In this document: positions 1 through 11,164 of the stretch, one piece after another
Layout: each line of letters opens with the position of its first letter
How positions within the stretch are numbered: the first letter of the stretch is position 1
Origin: an uncultured Pseudomonadota bacterium
Lineage (GTDB): Bacteria; Myxococcota_A; UBA796; JAFGLY01
DNA length: 49,270 nucleotides
Assembly: GCA_937912125.1 (NCBI GenBank)
Contig: CALDOK010000409.1
Coordinates: 1-49,270 of the forward strand
Direction: 5' to 3'
Program-made: the position numbers and the translations under genes
Notes under the pieces: model-generated
Databases searched by the model: none
What the model was told of the DNA's origin: nothing
The model's input: only the letters and a program-made list of their open reading frames with translations

Positions 1-345
1 TGGCGTAGCGCCTGCCGTACTTGGAGCAGCCTTTTCCCGCGCCGTTCACACCGACGACGGCTCCGCCGCCGCGGCATATCGCCGCGCCCGAGGTGAAGCG
101 GTTTCTTCCAGCGTCGTTCACACCGACGATGGCTCCGCCGCCGCGGCATGTCGCCGCGCCCGAGGCGGAGAGTCCTTCGCTGGCGTAGCGCCTGCCGTAC
201 TTGGAGCAGCCTTTTCCCGCGCCGTTCACACCGCCGACGGCTCCGCCGCCGCGGCATGTCGCCGCGCCCTAGGCGGAGCGGCTCCTACCCGCGTCGATCA
301 TGCCGACATCGGCTACGACACTGCGGCGGGTCGCCCCCACCCATC
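1..345. repeat. Tandem repeat block, 72-bp unit within a 180-bp period
   Basis: Bases 1-60 recur almost exactly at 181-240, one mismatch, a period of 180 bp. Inside this, a unit starting CGTTCACACCGACGA and continuing with GGCTCCGCCGCCGCGGCAT and TCGCCGCGCCC starts at 43, 115 and 223, and a clearly decayed copy starts near 295. Spacings are 72, 108 and 72 bp; the longer one holds an extra 36-bp piece that also begins the window, so the array probably continues upstream. Arg/Pro-rich reading frames cross it but have no plausible start or ribosome binding site. The 363 bases before the first gene hold nothing else that I recognise. Confidence 0.85.
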
Positions 346-363
346 CCTCGAGGCTACGAGCGC

Positions 364-948
364 ATGAGCCGCTGGATTCTCCTTCGCCATGGTCGCACCG
401 CGCGCAACGCGCAGCGCCTGCTCGATGGACAAGGCCTCACGCCGCTGGACTATGAGGGGCGCTGGCAGGCCGTCATGGCCGGGCTGCGCCTCGGCGGTTC
501 CTCGCCTCCCCCGCTTCTGCTCTGCAGCGACCTGCTGCGAGCCAAGCAGACCGCCGCGGCTCTGTCCGCGGCCGCCGGCTGGTCCGCGACCTGGGTCTTC
601 CACCCTGCTTTGCGCGAGCGGCACCTGGGGCGCTGGCAAGGTCGCAGCTACGACGCTGTCCGGCGATCGGGCCGCGGCCGCCAACTGGTGGGCTGGCAGG
701 ACTCCCCTCCCGAGGGTGAGAGCCTCGAGCTCCTCGCCCTACGCCTGCTGGACTTCCTGGCCCCGATGCCTGACCGATCCGGGATCATCGTGGCTCACGC
801 CGGGCCCCTGCGGGTGCTCCGCGGCCTAGCGCTGGGGCTGCCCCTGGACTCCATCGGCTTCCAGAAGATCCCCTACGCATCGCCCATGGAACTCACCCTC
901 CCGCAGGGAGGCTGGGCTGCGTTGTCCCCTCGACTCAATCGGAGCTGA
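364..948 (+). CDS. Histidine phosphatase (phosphoglycerate mutase-like)
   Basis: A 194-residue single-domain protein of the histidine phosphatase superfamily branch 1, cytosolic by appearance (no signal peptide). The nucleophile motif is RHG at residues 8-10 with His9 as phosphate acceptor, followed by Arg11; Arg59 in SDLLRAKQT binds phosphate, Glu85 in LRERHLGRWQG is the likely acid/base, and His145 lies in IIVAHAG. This is a complete active site. Family members include cobalamin alpha-ribazole phosphatase and broad phosphatases, and nothing here decides the substrate; no cobalamin gene is nearby. The ATG at 364 was chosen because the open frame upstream runs into the repeat block and codes only for Arg/Pro-rich sequence. 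The 3' end overlaps the convergent gene ending at 935 by 14 bases. Confidence 0.85.
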   Translation: MSRWILLRHGRTARNAQRLLDGQGLTPLDYEGRWQAVMAGLRLGGSSPPPLLLCSDLLRAKQTAAALSAAAGWSATWVFHPALRERHLGRWQGRSYDAVRRSGRGRQLVGWQDSPPEGESLELLALRLLDFLAPMPDRSGIIVAHAGPLRVLRGLALGLPLDSIGFQKIPYASPMELTLPQGGWAALSPRLNRS

Positions 949-1387
949 TCTCAGCACTGGGGGACTCCACAGCCTCGGGCTCGACGACAGGGGCAGGCGA
1001 AGCCCCCACCGCGATGGCCGCCGTGGCGGTCTGGCCAGCGGCGAGCAGCCTGGCGGCCAGAGCGTCGCCCTCGAAGCCCTGGACGATGAGCCCAGGCAGG
1101 TGCAGCGCGAGATCTGGCATGGAGACACCGGCCTCGAGCTGTTCGACGACCACCTCGAGCGCACCCACCAGGCTGTACACGGACACACCAGAGCCAAGCG
1201 CGGTCTCGAGCAAGGCGCGCAGCTCGGCCTCCTCGATCTTGCTGGTGCGCAGCTGATCGGTGAGCACAGGCAGCCTGGATGCCGTGACGGCGGGGGGCAG
1301 CCCCGTGCGGAGCTCCTTCTCTGCCGGGGTCTCCTGGCTGATGCCAGCACTGGACAGAGCCAAGGCGAGGGCGAGGTTCGTGATCAT
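935..1387 (-). CDS. Small secreted protein of unknown function
   Basis: A 150-residue protein with a short hydrophobic N-terminus (MITNLALALALSSAG) that reads as a Sec signal peptide, then an Ala/Leu/Glu-rich, probably helical body and an acidic Pro-containing tail. I do not recognise a family and see no catalytic motif. Its ATG at 1387 overlaps the TGA of the VanX-like gene at 1384-1386 (ATGA), so the two are translationally coupled and the protein may act with that peptidase in the periplasm; this is inference from position only. The ATG at 1387 is preferred to a longer in-frame start at 1429, which would put a charged Arg/Pro stretch before the signal peptide. Confidence 0.7.
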   Translation of the reverse strand: MITNLALALALSSAGISQETPAEKELRTGLPPAVTASRLPVLTDQLRTSKIEEAELRALLETALGSGVSVYSLVGALEVVVEQLEAGVSMPDLALHLPGLIVQGFEGDALAARLLAAGQTATAAIAVGASPAPVVEPEAVESPSAEISSD

Positions 1388-2238
1388 GGCACACTCCCGG
1401 GGTCTGGGGCGGCGTCCGGCGCGGGGCACGGGCGCGGGTCCCAGCTCATCGCAGGCTCATAGCCAGTCCGGTCCCAGCCTTCCACGGGCTCCCACGCCCC
1501 CTCGGCCGCCTCGAAGCAGCCGTATGGCACGTCGCGAGCTTGCGTTCCGTCCATGGGGAGGCGGTAGTGCCACCACTCCTTGGAGTAGTTGCGGAAGCCC
1601 TGGTCCTTCATTGCCTGCACCAACACGAGCCGGGCGGCCAGGGCCTCGCCCTCGGCGTTGCTGGTGTGAGCCCGCTCGTCGAGGGTGTCGAAGGGGCAGC
1701 CCATGTCCACCGGCTCGCCCGTGTCCAGCTGGTAGAGGGTGAGGTCCACGGTGTGGCCGTGGTTGTGGCCGGAGCGCCGAGCGATGTAGCCGTTGAGCAG
1801 GTGAGCCTGGCCGGTACGCTCGGCCCACGCCACCATGGCCAGCGTGCCTCGGATGGGCCGATAGGCATCGAACACGAGCAGGCCGTAGCCTCGCTCGGCC
1901 AGGGATCTGTGGACCTGAACCAGAGCCTCGGCCGGCTGAGACAACATCCAGGCCGCAGGGGCCCCGTAGCCGGGCAGGGGGGCCCCGGTGAAGTTGTCCG
2001 CCGAGTGGTAGGCGATCTGGCACCGCAGGCCCTCGACGACCTCGCACAGATCAACCATGCCCTCTGGAACCGGGCTCAGGTAGTCGCGGGGCTGAGGTGG
2101 AGGCGGAGGTAGAGGAGGCGGCGGATGGGAGACCTCCTGGCCGACGGCGGGCTCCAGCGCGACGGGTGGGGGCGACGAAGGTGGCGCCGGCTCGCAGGCG
2201 AGCAGCCCCGACATCAGGATGGCGAGCGAGGTCCTCAT
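1384..2238 (-). CDS. VanX-type D-alanyl-D-alanine dipeptidase, lipoprotein
   Basis: A 284-residue M15D-family zinc dipeptidase. Ligands are all visible: His158 and Asp165 in SGHNHGHTVDL (the SxHxxGxxxD pattern with the seven-residue spacing known from VanX) and His224 in EWWHY with catalytic Glu221; Arg127 in FDAYRP is the substrate Arg. Known members cleave D-Ala-D-Ala, in resistance (VanX) or in cell-wall recycling (DdpX/PcgL). A lipobox LLAC puts the lipidated Cys at residue 15, followed by a Pro-rich linker to about residue 50, so this copy is envelope-anchored, which fits peptidoglycan recycling better than cytosolic VanX resistance; no vanHA or vanRS genes are near. It is divergent from the SNF2 gene (65-bp gap) and coupled to the next gene. 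Confidence 0.85.
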   Translation of the reverse strand: MRTSLAILMSGLLACEPAPPSSPPPVALEPAVGQEVSHPPPPLPPPPPQPRDYLSPVPEGMVDLCEVVEGLRCQIAYHSADNFTGAPLPGYGAPAAWMLSQPAEALVQVHRSLAERGYGLLVFDAYRPIRGTLAMVAWAERTGQAHLLNGYIARRSGHNHGHTVDLTLYQLDTGEPVDMGCPFDTLDERAHTSNAEGEALAARLVLVQAMKDQGFRNYSKEWWHYRLPMDGTQARDVPYGCFEAAEGAWEPVEGWDRTGYEPAMSWDPRPCPAPDAAPDPGSVP

Positions 2239-2303
2239 GGGCCATGGCGTATCCCGGGCGCAAGGCCGTGGCCGGAAGGAGCCGCCCGCATTAGCCGCGC
2301 CTG

Positions 2304-5246
<2,943 letters not shown>

Positions 5247-5322
5247 GGGCGGGCCTTTGTGGCCTCACCCAACGCCACCCATTCCGGATTGCGCTACGCT
5301 CTGGGCTCGACCCGGAGCTCCC

Positions 5323-6633
5323 ATGCGCGCCAGCCTCCTCGTCCTCGTCCTCACCCTGGTCTCCTGCGAGCCCAAAGACACCGGGCGCGATCCCACCGAC
5401 ACCCAGCCGCCTGACGACACCCAGGGCGATGACACCGGCCCCGACGTCAACGGCCGCCTGCAGACCGTGGACGGCCGTGAGGTCCTGCAGCTCTGGGGCA
5501 CCCGCTACGAGATGGGCTACGCCGAGGGCACGCTGATGTGCGGTCGCCTCACCCAGGTCTTCGAGGACTACATCCTCAACTACCTGGTCGCCCAGGTGGG
5601 CTACGACTGGGACACCATCTCGGCCCTGGCGCTGGGCTTCATCGACATCCCCGAGGGCGATCGGGCCGAGCTCGAGGGCATCGCCGCGGGCATGCGCGAG
5701 AACTGTCCCGAAGAAGACCTGATCGTCACCTCGGACCACCTCGGGCTGGGCGAGGGAGGCAGCCGCCCGGTGGAGCTGGACGATCTGCTGGTGGCCAACG
5801 CGGTGGGCGACTGGGCCTGCTCCAGCTTCACGGCCTGGGGCGAGGCCACGGCCACCGGCGCCATGATCCACGCCCGCAACTTCGACTACAGCATCGACCC
5901 CGAGGGCACCTTCCTCGACCAGCACATCATCAAGGTCTACGACTCCTCCGAAGAGGGCGGGGCCCGCTTCGTCTCCGTCTCCACGCCGGGCCTGGTGGGC
6001 TGCATCTCCTGCTTCACCGAAGAGGGCACCGCCTTCACCATGCACAACATCGTCGGGCTCGAGTCCAGCTCCGGCTACAGCTTCACCCCGCGCATGCTCG
6101 CCATGCGCCAGGCCATCACCGCCAGCTGGGGATCGGACGACCCTGCCAGCACCGTCGAGCAGGTGCTCGAAGACGCGGCCCAGTATCGGGGCAACGGCCT
6201 GCACCTGGGCTGGGCCCAGACCGCGCTGCACGACGCGGGAGGCGCGGTCTTCGAGTACGACGGCAGCGAGGACCACGCGGACGCCCAGGCCACGGTCCGT
6301 GTGCCGGGCGAGCACCAAGGCGATCTGCAGACCACCGACGCCACCGTCTGCACCAACCACTACATGCAGCGCACAGCCCCGCCGTCGGGGGGCGACTCCG
6401 TGGGCCGCTACCGCACCCTCGCCGCCGGCATCGACCAGGCCGTGGGCAGCGGCGGGCTCGACGCCGCGGCCTCCGAGGCCCTGCTGGGCGAGGTCGCCCG
6501 GACCTGGACAGCCCACAGCACCATCCTGGACATGAGCGACCACACCCTGCGCGTGTGGATCGCCGAGCGCGAAGGCCAGGCGGCGCTGGAGTCCGATCCC
6601 GTCACGCTGAGCCTGGATGATCTCTGGGACTAG
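5323..6633 (+). CDS. C45-like Ntn-hydrolase lipoprotein
   Basis: A 436-residue predicted lipoprotein (lipobox LVSC, Cys15) with an acidic Asp/Thr/Pro linker to about residue 42. The body resembles the C45 acyl-CoA:6-aminopenicillanate acyltransferase and phospholipase B-like Ntn-hydrolases: YEMGYAEG at 62-69, the nucleophile motif WACSSF with Cys166, then HARNFDY near 184-190, which is the usual RNFD signature after the catalytic Cys. In this fold the Cys is normally exposed by self-cleavage, here between Ala165 and Cys166. The likely reaction is amide-bond hydrolysis or acyl transfer on an extracytoplasmic amide; the substrate cannot be told. The ATG at 5323 sits directly before the signal peptide. 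It stands alone between the SNF2 and pseudouridine synthase genes. Confidence 0.75.
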   Translation: MRASLLVLVLTLVSCEPKDTGRDPTDTQPPDDTQGDDTGPDVNGRLQTVDGREVLQLWGTRYEMGYAEGTLMCGRLTQVFEDYILNYLVAQVGYDWDTISALALGFIDIPEGDRAELEGIAAGMRENCPEEDLIVTSDHLGLGEGGSRPVELDDLLVANAVGDWACSSFTAWGEATATGAMIHARNFDYSIDPEGTFLDQHIIKVYDSSEEGGARFVSVSTPGLVGCISCFTEEGTAFTMHNIVGLESSSGYSFTPRMLAMRQAITASWGSDDPASTVEQVLEDAAQYRGNGLHLGWAQTALHDAGGAVFEYDGSEDHADAQATVRVPGEHQGDLQTTDATVCTNHYMQRTAPPSGGDSVGRYRTLAAGIDQAVGSGGLDAAASEALLGEVARTWTAHSTILDMSDHTLRVWIAEREGQAALESDPVTLSLDDLWD

Positions 6634-6651
6634 CTCGGCCGTCATACACCG

Positions 6652-6670
6652 GGAGGGGATGAACCCCTCC
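6652..6670 (+). promoter_or_regulatory. Hairpin before the pseudouridine synthase gene
   Basis: GGAGGGG and CCCCTCC form a perfect 7-bp stem with a 5-base loop ATGAA. There is no T-run after it, so it is a poor intrinsic terminator. It lies 20 bases before a TTG start, between that gene and the lipoprotein gene, and could be a weak transcription end, an mRNA stabiliser or a translation element. Confidence 0.4.
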
Positions 6671-6690
6671 ATCACAGTCAGGGGTTGGCG

Positions 6691-7308
6691 TTGTTTTCCT
6701 ATTTCGTGCTGAACAAGCCGCCGGGGTGCATCACGGGACGGGGCGATCCGGAGGGCCGGAGTACGGTCTACGACCATGTGCCCGCCCACTTCCCTCCCCT
6801 GCCCCACGTCGGGCGACTGGACTACAACACCGAGGGCCTGCTGCTGTTCACAGACGACGGCCGCCTGGCCCGCGCCCTGCTGGACCCGGAGCAGCACGAC
6901 GGGCCCGCCATCGAGAAGGTCTACCAAGTCAAGCTGCGGCCCAGGCTGCACCCCGACGACCCGCGCATCGAAGCCCTGGAGCGCCCCCTCGAGCTCTCCG
7001 AGGGGCCCAGCCGCCCAGCGCGGGCCCGCTGGGTGATGGATCGAGCGCGCTCGAGCTGGATCGAGATCGTGCTCACCGAAGGCCGGCACCGCCAGGTGCG
7101 CCGCCTGTGCGAGCGCGAGGACCTGCAGATCGTCAAGCTCAGGCGAGTGAGCCTCGGCCCCCTCGATCTGGGGGACCTGCGACTGCGCTGGTGTCGACCC
7201 CTGACGCCAGGGGAGCAGCGGGCCTGCTACGCGGCGGCGCTGCCCGGGGTGGAGGCGCCAGCGCTCGCACCTATCGACGACAGCCCAGCGGCCAGGACGG
7301 CACGCTGA
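6691..7308 (+). CDS. RsuA/RluE-family pseudouridine synthase
   Basis: About 205 residues, converting a specific uridine in rRNA to pseudouridine. It begins almost at once with FVLNKPPG and contains GRLDYNTEGLLLFTDDG, where the Asp is the catalytic residue of the RsuA/RluB/RluE/RluF family; EGRHRQVRRLC is the usual C-terminal RNA-binding motif. There is no N-terminal S4 domain, so it is closest in layout to RluE (23S rRNA) rather than RsuA, though the target base is not decided. No ATG or GTG is available; the TTG at 6691 has AGGGG six bases before it, and another TTG at 6685 would add two residues. A 7-bp hairpin precedes it. Confidence 0.85.
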   Translation: MFSYFVLNKPPGCITGRGDPEGRSTVYDHVPAHFPPLPHVGRLDYNTEGLLLFTDDGRLARALLDPEQHDGPAIEKVYQVKLRPRLHPDDPRIEALERPLELSEGPSRPARARWVMDRARSSWIEIVLTEGRHRQVRRLCEREDLQIVKLRRVSLGPLDLGDLRLRWCRPLTPGEQRACYAAALPGVEAPALAPIDDSPAARTAR

Positions 7309-7355
7309 CGGTTCTCCGCGGTCGGGCCGCGTTAAGGGCCCACCAGGAGAACACA

Positions 7356-8015
7356 ATGCAAAACGAGACCCTCCAGGACCTCTTCATCGGCATCGCAGGC
7401 CTCATCGGCGCGGGCAAGTCCACCTTGGCCACCGCCCTGGGCGAGCACCTGGGCCTACCCGTCTACTACGAGCCCGTAGCCGACAACGAGTACCTCGCCG
7501 ACTTCTACCGGGACACGCCGCGCTACGCGTTCGCGACCCAGATCTATCTGTTGAACCGTCGCTTCCAGCAGCACCAAGAGGTCATCTGGGCCGGCGGCGG
7601 CGGCGTGCAGGACCGCACCATCTACGAGGACTCCGTCTTCGCCAAGACCCTCGTGGACCTCGGCCAGATGGACGAGCGCGACTACCGCACCTACCTCGCG
7701 CTGTTCAAGCACATGTCCAACTTCATGTGCCGCCCCAACGTGATCGTCTTCCTCGACCTCTCCCCCGAGTCGTCCATGGAGCGCATCCAGGAGCGCGCCC
7801 GGGGCGTCGAGACCGGCATCACCGTCGAGTACCTCAGCGCGCTCAATGCCAACTACCAGGCTTTCATCCGCCAGATCTCGCGCACGGTCCCGGTCATCAA
7901 GGTCAGCTGGGAGCAGTACCGCTCCCCAGGCGAGATGGCCGAGGTGATCCACAAGGAGTACCTCCGCGGCAGCTTCCTGCGCGAGGTCCAGTGGAACCCC
8001 ATCGCGGGCGTGTAG
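7356..8015 (+). CDS. Deoxynucleoside kinase (dAK/dGK/dCK family)
   Basis: A 219-residue salvage enzyme that phosphorylates deoxynucleosides. P-loop GLIGAGKST is at 15-23; DRTIYEDSVF near residue 86 carries the DR(S/T) substrate and catalytic motif; a lid-like RIQERAR stretch with several Arg lies near residue 147. This order and length match the bacterial deoxyadenosine/deoxyguanosine kinases and the mitochondrial-type dNK family; base specificity is not readable. The ATG at 7356 has AGGAGA seven bases before it. The HD phosphohydrolase gene starts two bases after its stop, so kinase and putative dNMP phosphatase are made together, an arrangement that could set deoxynucleotide balance. Confidence 0.85.
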   Translation: MQNETLQDLFIGIAGLIGAGKSTLATALGEHLGLPVYYEPVADNEYLADFYRDTPRYAFATQIYLLNRRFQQHQEVIWAGGGGVQDRTIYEDSVFAKTLVDLGQMDERDYRTYLALFKHMSNFMCRPNVIVFLDLSPESSMERIQERARGVETGITVEYLSALNANYQAFIRQISRTVPVIKVSWEQYRSPGEMAEVIHKEYLRGSFLREVQWNPIAGV

Positions 8016-8017
8016 GG

Positions 8018-8539
8018 ATGGACTGGATCCAGACCTGGACCGGCAAGGCCTTTCGCCCCCTCGATCCCGAGCCCGGCTCCATCGACGTCCGAGACATCGC
8101 CCACGCGTTGAGCTTGCTGTGCCGCTTCAACGGCCACTGTCACGAGTTCTACTCCGTGGCCGAGCACAGCGTGCGCATCTCCCGGGCCGTCCCCCCCCAG
8201 CATGCCCTCTGGGGCTTGCTGCATGACGCTGCAGAGGCCTACATCTCCGATCTGCCACGGCCCATCAAGCGCCAGATGCCCGACTTCGTGGCCTTCGAGG
8301 ACCGCCTGCTCGAGCGCATCATGGCTTGCTACGGCCTGCCGTGGCCCATGCCGGACGAGGTCAAGCGCGCAGACGATGTGCTGCTCGCCACCGAGCAACG
8401 GGACCTGATGGCCGCGCCTCCCGAGCCCTGGGGGCTTCCCGCAGAGCCCCTCCCAGAGCCGATCGTGCCGATGTCCGCCCCCGCCGCCGAGGCTGCCTTC
8501 CTGGCCCGCTTCCACGAGCTCTGGCCCACCTCACGGTAG
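8018..8539 (+). CDS. HD-domain phosphohydrolase, YfbR-like
   Basis: A 173-residue HD-superfamily hydrolase. Metal ligands are His50 (SVAEHSVRIS), His69-Asp70 (LLHDAAEAY) and Asp119 or Asp120 (RADDVLLATEQRDLM), the H...HD...D order. The start WIQTWTGKAFRPLDP and the motif HDAAEAYISDLPRPIK are typical of the small HD proteins found in phages and bacteria that resemble YfbR, a 5'-deoxynucleotidase acting on dNMPs. It follows the deoxynucleoside kinase gene by two bases and is 24 bases before pilT, so all three are probably one transcript. GGGATG at its start gives a weak ribosome site, which suggests translational coupling to the kinase. Confidence 0.8.
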   Translation: MDWIQTWTGKAFRPLDPEPGSIDVRDIAHALSLLCRFNGHCHEFYSVAEHSVRISRAVPPQHALWGLLHDAAEAYISDLPRPIKRQMPDFVAFEDRLLERIMACYGLPWPMPDEVKRADDVLLATEQRDLMAAPPEPWGLPAEPLPEPIVPMSAPAAEAAFLARFHELWPTSR

Positions 8540-8563
8540 GATGGTTTCCGAGCAGGAGCCCCC

Positions 8564-9667
8564 ATGACCATCCGCATCCACGACCTCATGCACATGGCCT
8601 ACAAGCAGGGGGCCTCGGACATCCACGTCAGCGCCGGCGAGAAGCCGGCCCTGCGCATCGACGGAGAGGTCCGGCGCTTGGACACCGAGCCCCTCACCAG
8701 TGACCAGGCCCGCCGGCTGGCCTACTCGGTCATGAGCGAAAAACAGAAGACGACCTTCGAGACCGACTGGGAGATCGACTTCTCCATCGGCATCAAGGGC
8801 CTGTGCCGCTTCCGCGTCAACGTCTTCACCCAGGCCAAGGGCGTAGGCCTGGTCATGCGCCAGATCCCCAGCCGCGTGCTCACCCTCGAGGAGCTCAAGC
8901 TCCCGCCGGTCTTCACCCACATCGCCAACTACCGGCGCGGCATCGTCCTGGTCACCGGCCCCACGGGCAGCGGCAAGTCCACCACCCTCGCCGCCATCAT
9001 CGACTACATCAACAAGACGCGCCCCGAGCATGTGCTCACCATCGAGGACCCCATCGAGTTCGTGCATTCCCCGAACAAGTGCATCATCAACCAGCGCGAG
9101 GTGGGCACCCACACCGTGAGCTTCGCCGCGGCCCTGCGGTCGGCCCTGCGCGAAGACCCTGATGTCATCCTCGTCGGCGAGCTCCGCGACCTCGAGACCG
9201 TCAGCCTGGCGCTCACGGCGGCCGAGACAGGCCACCTGGTGTTCGGCACGCTCCACACCAACTCGGCCCCCGAGACCATCGACCGCATGATCGATGCCTA
9301 CCCCCACGAGCAGCAGGCCCAGGTGCGCACGATGCTCTCCACGGCCCTGCAGGCGGTGATCTCCCAGATGCTGCTCAAGGGCGCCCAGGGCGGCCGCGCC
9401 GCGGCCATGGAGATCATGATCGTCAACTCGGCGATCCGGAACCTGATCCGCGAGAACAAGCTCTTCCAGATCCCATCCATGATGCAGACCGGCACCAGCG
9501 TGGGCATGCAGACCATGGAGGTCGCGGTCAAGAACCTCGCCCTCTCCGGCAAGATCACCCGTCAGACCGCCATCGACGCCCTGAACAAGCCCGATCTGTT
9601 CGACGATCCCCGGCCCCTGGGCACGGGCGGAACCGATCGCCGCAGCAAGCTGCGCGGCGGGCGCTGA
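8564..9667 (+). CDS. pilT: Twitching motility ATPase PilT
   Basis: A 367-residue hexameric secretion-type ATPase that powers retraction of type IV pili at the inner membrane. Visible: the N-terminal start motif QGASDIHVSAGEKP (PilT/PilB N-domain), Walker A GPTGSGKST from residue 132, an Asp box HVLTIEDPIEFVH, Walker B region DVILVGELRD near 201-210, and the His box GHLVFGTLHT. Length is normal for PilT (PilU is slightly longer, PilB much longer). The C-terminus has the usual short Gly/Arg tail rather than a long extension. It is the last gene of the deoxynucleotide operon, with AGGAG before its ATG, and a strong inverted repeat follows. No other pilus gene is in the window. Confidence 0.9.
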   Translation: MTIRIHDLMHMAYKQGASDIHVSAGEKPALRIDGEVRRLDTEPLTSDQARRLAYSVMSEKQKTTFETDWEIDFSIGIKGLCRFRVNVFTQAKGVGLVMRQIPSRVLTLEELKLPPVFTHIANYRRGIVLVTGPTGSGKSTTLAAIIDYINKTRPEHVLTIEDPIEFVHSPNKCIINQREVGTHTVSFAAALRSALREDPDVILVGELRDLETVSLALTAAETGHLVFGTLHTNSAPETIDRMIDAYPHEQQAQVRTMLSTALQAVISQMLLKGAQGGRAAAMEIMIVNSAIRNLIRENKLFQIPSMMQTGTSVGMQTMEVAVKNLALSGKITRQTAIDALNKPDLFDDPRPLGTGGTDRRSKLRGGR

Positions 9668-9680
9668 CCCTACAACGAGA

Positions 9681-9720
9681 CACCCCTCGGTCCTGACCGT
9701 GAAGCCAGCGCCGAGGGGTG
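9681..9720. terminator. Bidirectional terminator between pilT and convergent gene
   Basis: CACCCCTCGG and CCGAGGGGTG form a perfect 10-bp stem with a 20-base loop, placed between two convergent stops. No clear T-run follows on either strand, so release may be Rho-assisted. Confidence 0.65.
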
Positions 9721-9753
9721 AGCCAGACGGGCCCGAAGCAGGCCGAGAGCCGG

Positions 9754-10983
9754 CTAGTAGTCCTCGAGCTCCTTGGGCTTGTGGCGCGCCAGCACCACGA
9801 TGAGCCCCAGGAAGCTGAACAGCACCAGCACCACCGGACCGATGAAGAGCGGGTTGGTGGGACGGTAGCGGATGGAGTAGACGAACCAGCCGCCGATGCC
9901 GCCGATGGGCTGCTCACCGCCATTGGGGCCGGTGAAGCGGGTGCTGCTCAGGACGCTGCCGAAGGCGTCGTCCACGCTGCCGGCGGCCTGACCCGCGCGG
10001 GCCCAGCCGACCATGACGTTGCCCGTCTCGAAGGGCGCGACCGCCATCAGGGTCTCGTTGCCACGGGCGGGGGGATGGTACAGGAAGCCCAGCCGGTCGC
10101 CCACGACCACCTTGTCGGCCTGCTCCACCTCGATGGTGGTGTCGCCGAAGAACTTGTTGCGAACCATAGGCTCGATGCCGTCCCAGGAGTACTCGTCGAC
10201 CTTGTCCAGCAGCAGCCCGCCATGGCAGAAGATCATGAAGTCAGGCTCGACGTCGCCACCCACAGGCTCGAAGGCCGCCCAGCAGGCTTCCTTGTCGTAG
10301 CGGCCCTGGCCGGTCTTCTTGACCAGCTCCGCCACCGGGCCCAGCTCGGAGGGAGAGAAGCCGCGCCAACCTTCGGGGAGGCTGTTCTCGAACCCGGCGG
10401 GCGTGCCCACCTTGCCCCAGAGCTCGGAGACATCTTCGGCCTGCTTGTGCCACTCCATGGTGTCCAGGAAGTGGGCCAGCGCCTCGGTCGTCTTGACAGC
10501 GTTGCGATCGTTGGACATCAGAGCCAGGTGGACCACCTTGCCGTAGCCCTGGAAAGCCACCGCCTGGTACAGGCCTTTCACCGTGCCGCCCTCGAACACG
10601 AAGGACAGGTCCATCTCGACCATGCGGGTGCCGTTGCGGTCGGTGACCTCGATCCGCTTGGCCTCGATGTTCTCGGCCTTGTGCTTGGCCAGCCGGGTGG
10701 TGTGCATCTTCACCCAACCCGCGGCAGCCTCCTGGCTGGACTCCACCTGGAAGGGCGTGTACCAGAGCCGCATCTCGATGTCGCCCTTCTCGGACTTGCA
10801 CCTGAACTCCCAGTCTGACCAGCCACCGGTGGGCACCTCCCACTTGTCGGGCAGGTGGACCGTGGCCCGCAGGTCGTTCATCACGTAGCCTTCGACTTCT
10901 TCGTCTTGGGCCATGGCGCGCTGCGGAACCAAGACCAGCATGCAAGCGAAGAGAGCGACAAAGAGCACATCCAGGCGTCTCAT
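9754..10983 (-). CDS. Envelope protein of unknown function, single C-terminal membrane helix
   Basis: A 409-residue protein with a Sec signal peptide (about residues 1-25, cut after RAMA-Q) and one membrane helix near the C-terminus (FIGPVVLVLFSFLGLIVVL) followed by a short Lys/Glu cytosolic tail. The roughly 350-residue periplasmic part has two halves that both contain a beta-rich stretch about lipid- or stress-related length but no motif I recognise; the phrase on residue use (few Cys, many Trp and Asp) suggests a folded globular domain. The start has GGAGG five bases before the ATG. It is divergent from the glycosyltransferase gene and convergent with pilT. Function is unknown. Confidence 0.7.
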   Translation of the reverse strand: MRRLDVLFVALFACMLVLVPQRAMAQDEEVEGYVMNDLRATVHLPDKWEVPTGGWSDWEFRCKSEKGDIEMRLWYTPFQVESSQEAAAGWVKMHTTRLAKHKAENIEAKRIEVTDRNGTRMVEMDLSFVFEGGTVKGLYQAVAFQGYGKVVHLALMSNDRNAVKTTEALAHFLDTMEWHKQAEDVSELWGKVGTPAGFENSLPEGWRGFSPSELGPVAELVKKTGQGRYDKEACWAAFEPVGGDVEPDFMIFCHGGLLLDKVDEYSWDGIEPMVRNKFFGDTTIEVEQADKVVVGDRLGFLYHPPARGNETLMAVAPFETGNVMVGWARAGQAAGSVDDAFGSVLSSTRFTGPNGGEQPIGGIGGWFVYSIRYRPTNPLFIGPVVLVLFSFLGLIVVLARHKPKELEDY

Positions 10984-11164
10984 GAGTCCTCCGATGCGGG
11001 GGAAGGGTCGTCGACCGTGGCCACCCGGGCCCGCAAGGTGCCACAGGCTTATCCCGACAGGGGGCCCGAATATGGGGCCCGTGCTAGGTCCTCACAATCC
11101 CCTTGCGAACCGCCTCCCCCCTGGGGGAGCGAGCAGCGCCAAGAGAGCACCGGAGAACCACCAG

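Noticed and set aside
1..345. CRISPR array
   Set aside because: Repeats are 72 bp or longer with no unique spacers of constant length, and no cas genes are near.
1384..2238. Vancomycin resistance cluster
   Set aside because: No VanH, VanA-type ligase or VanRS genes; a single lipoprotein dipeptidase fits wall recycling.
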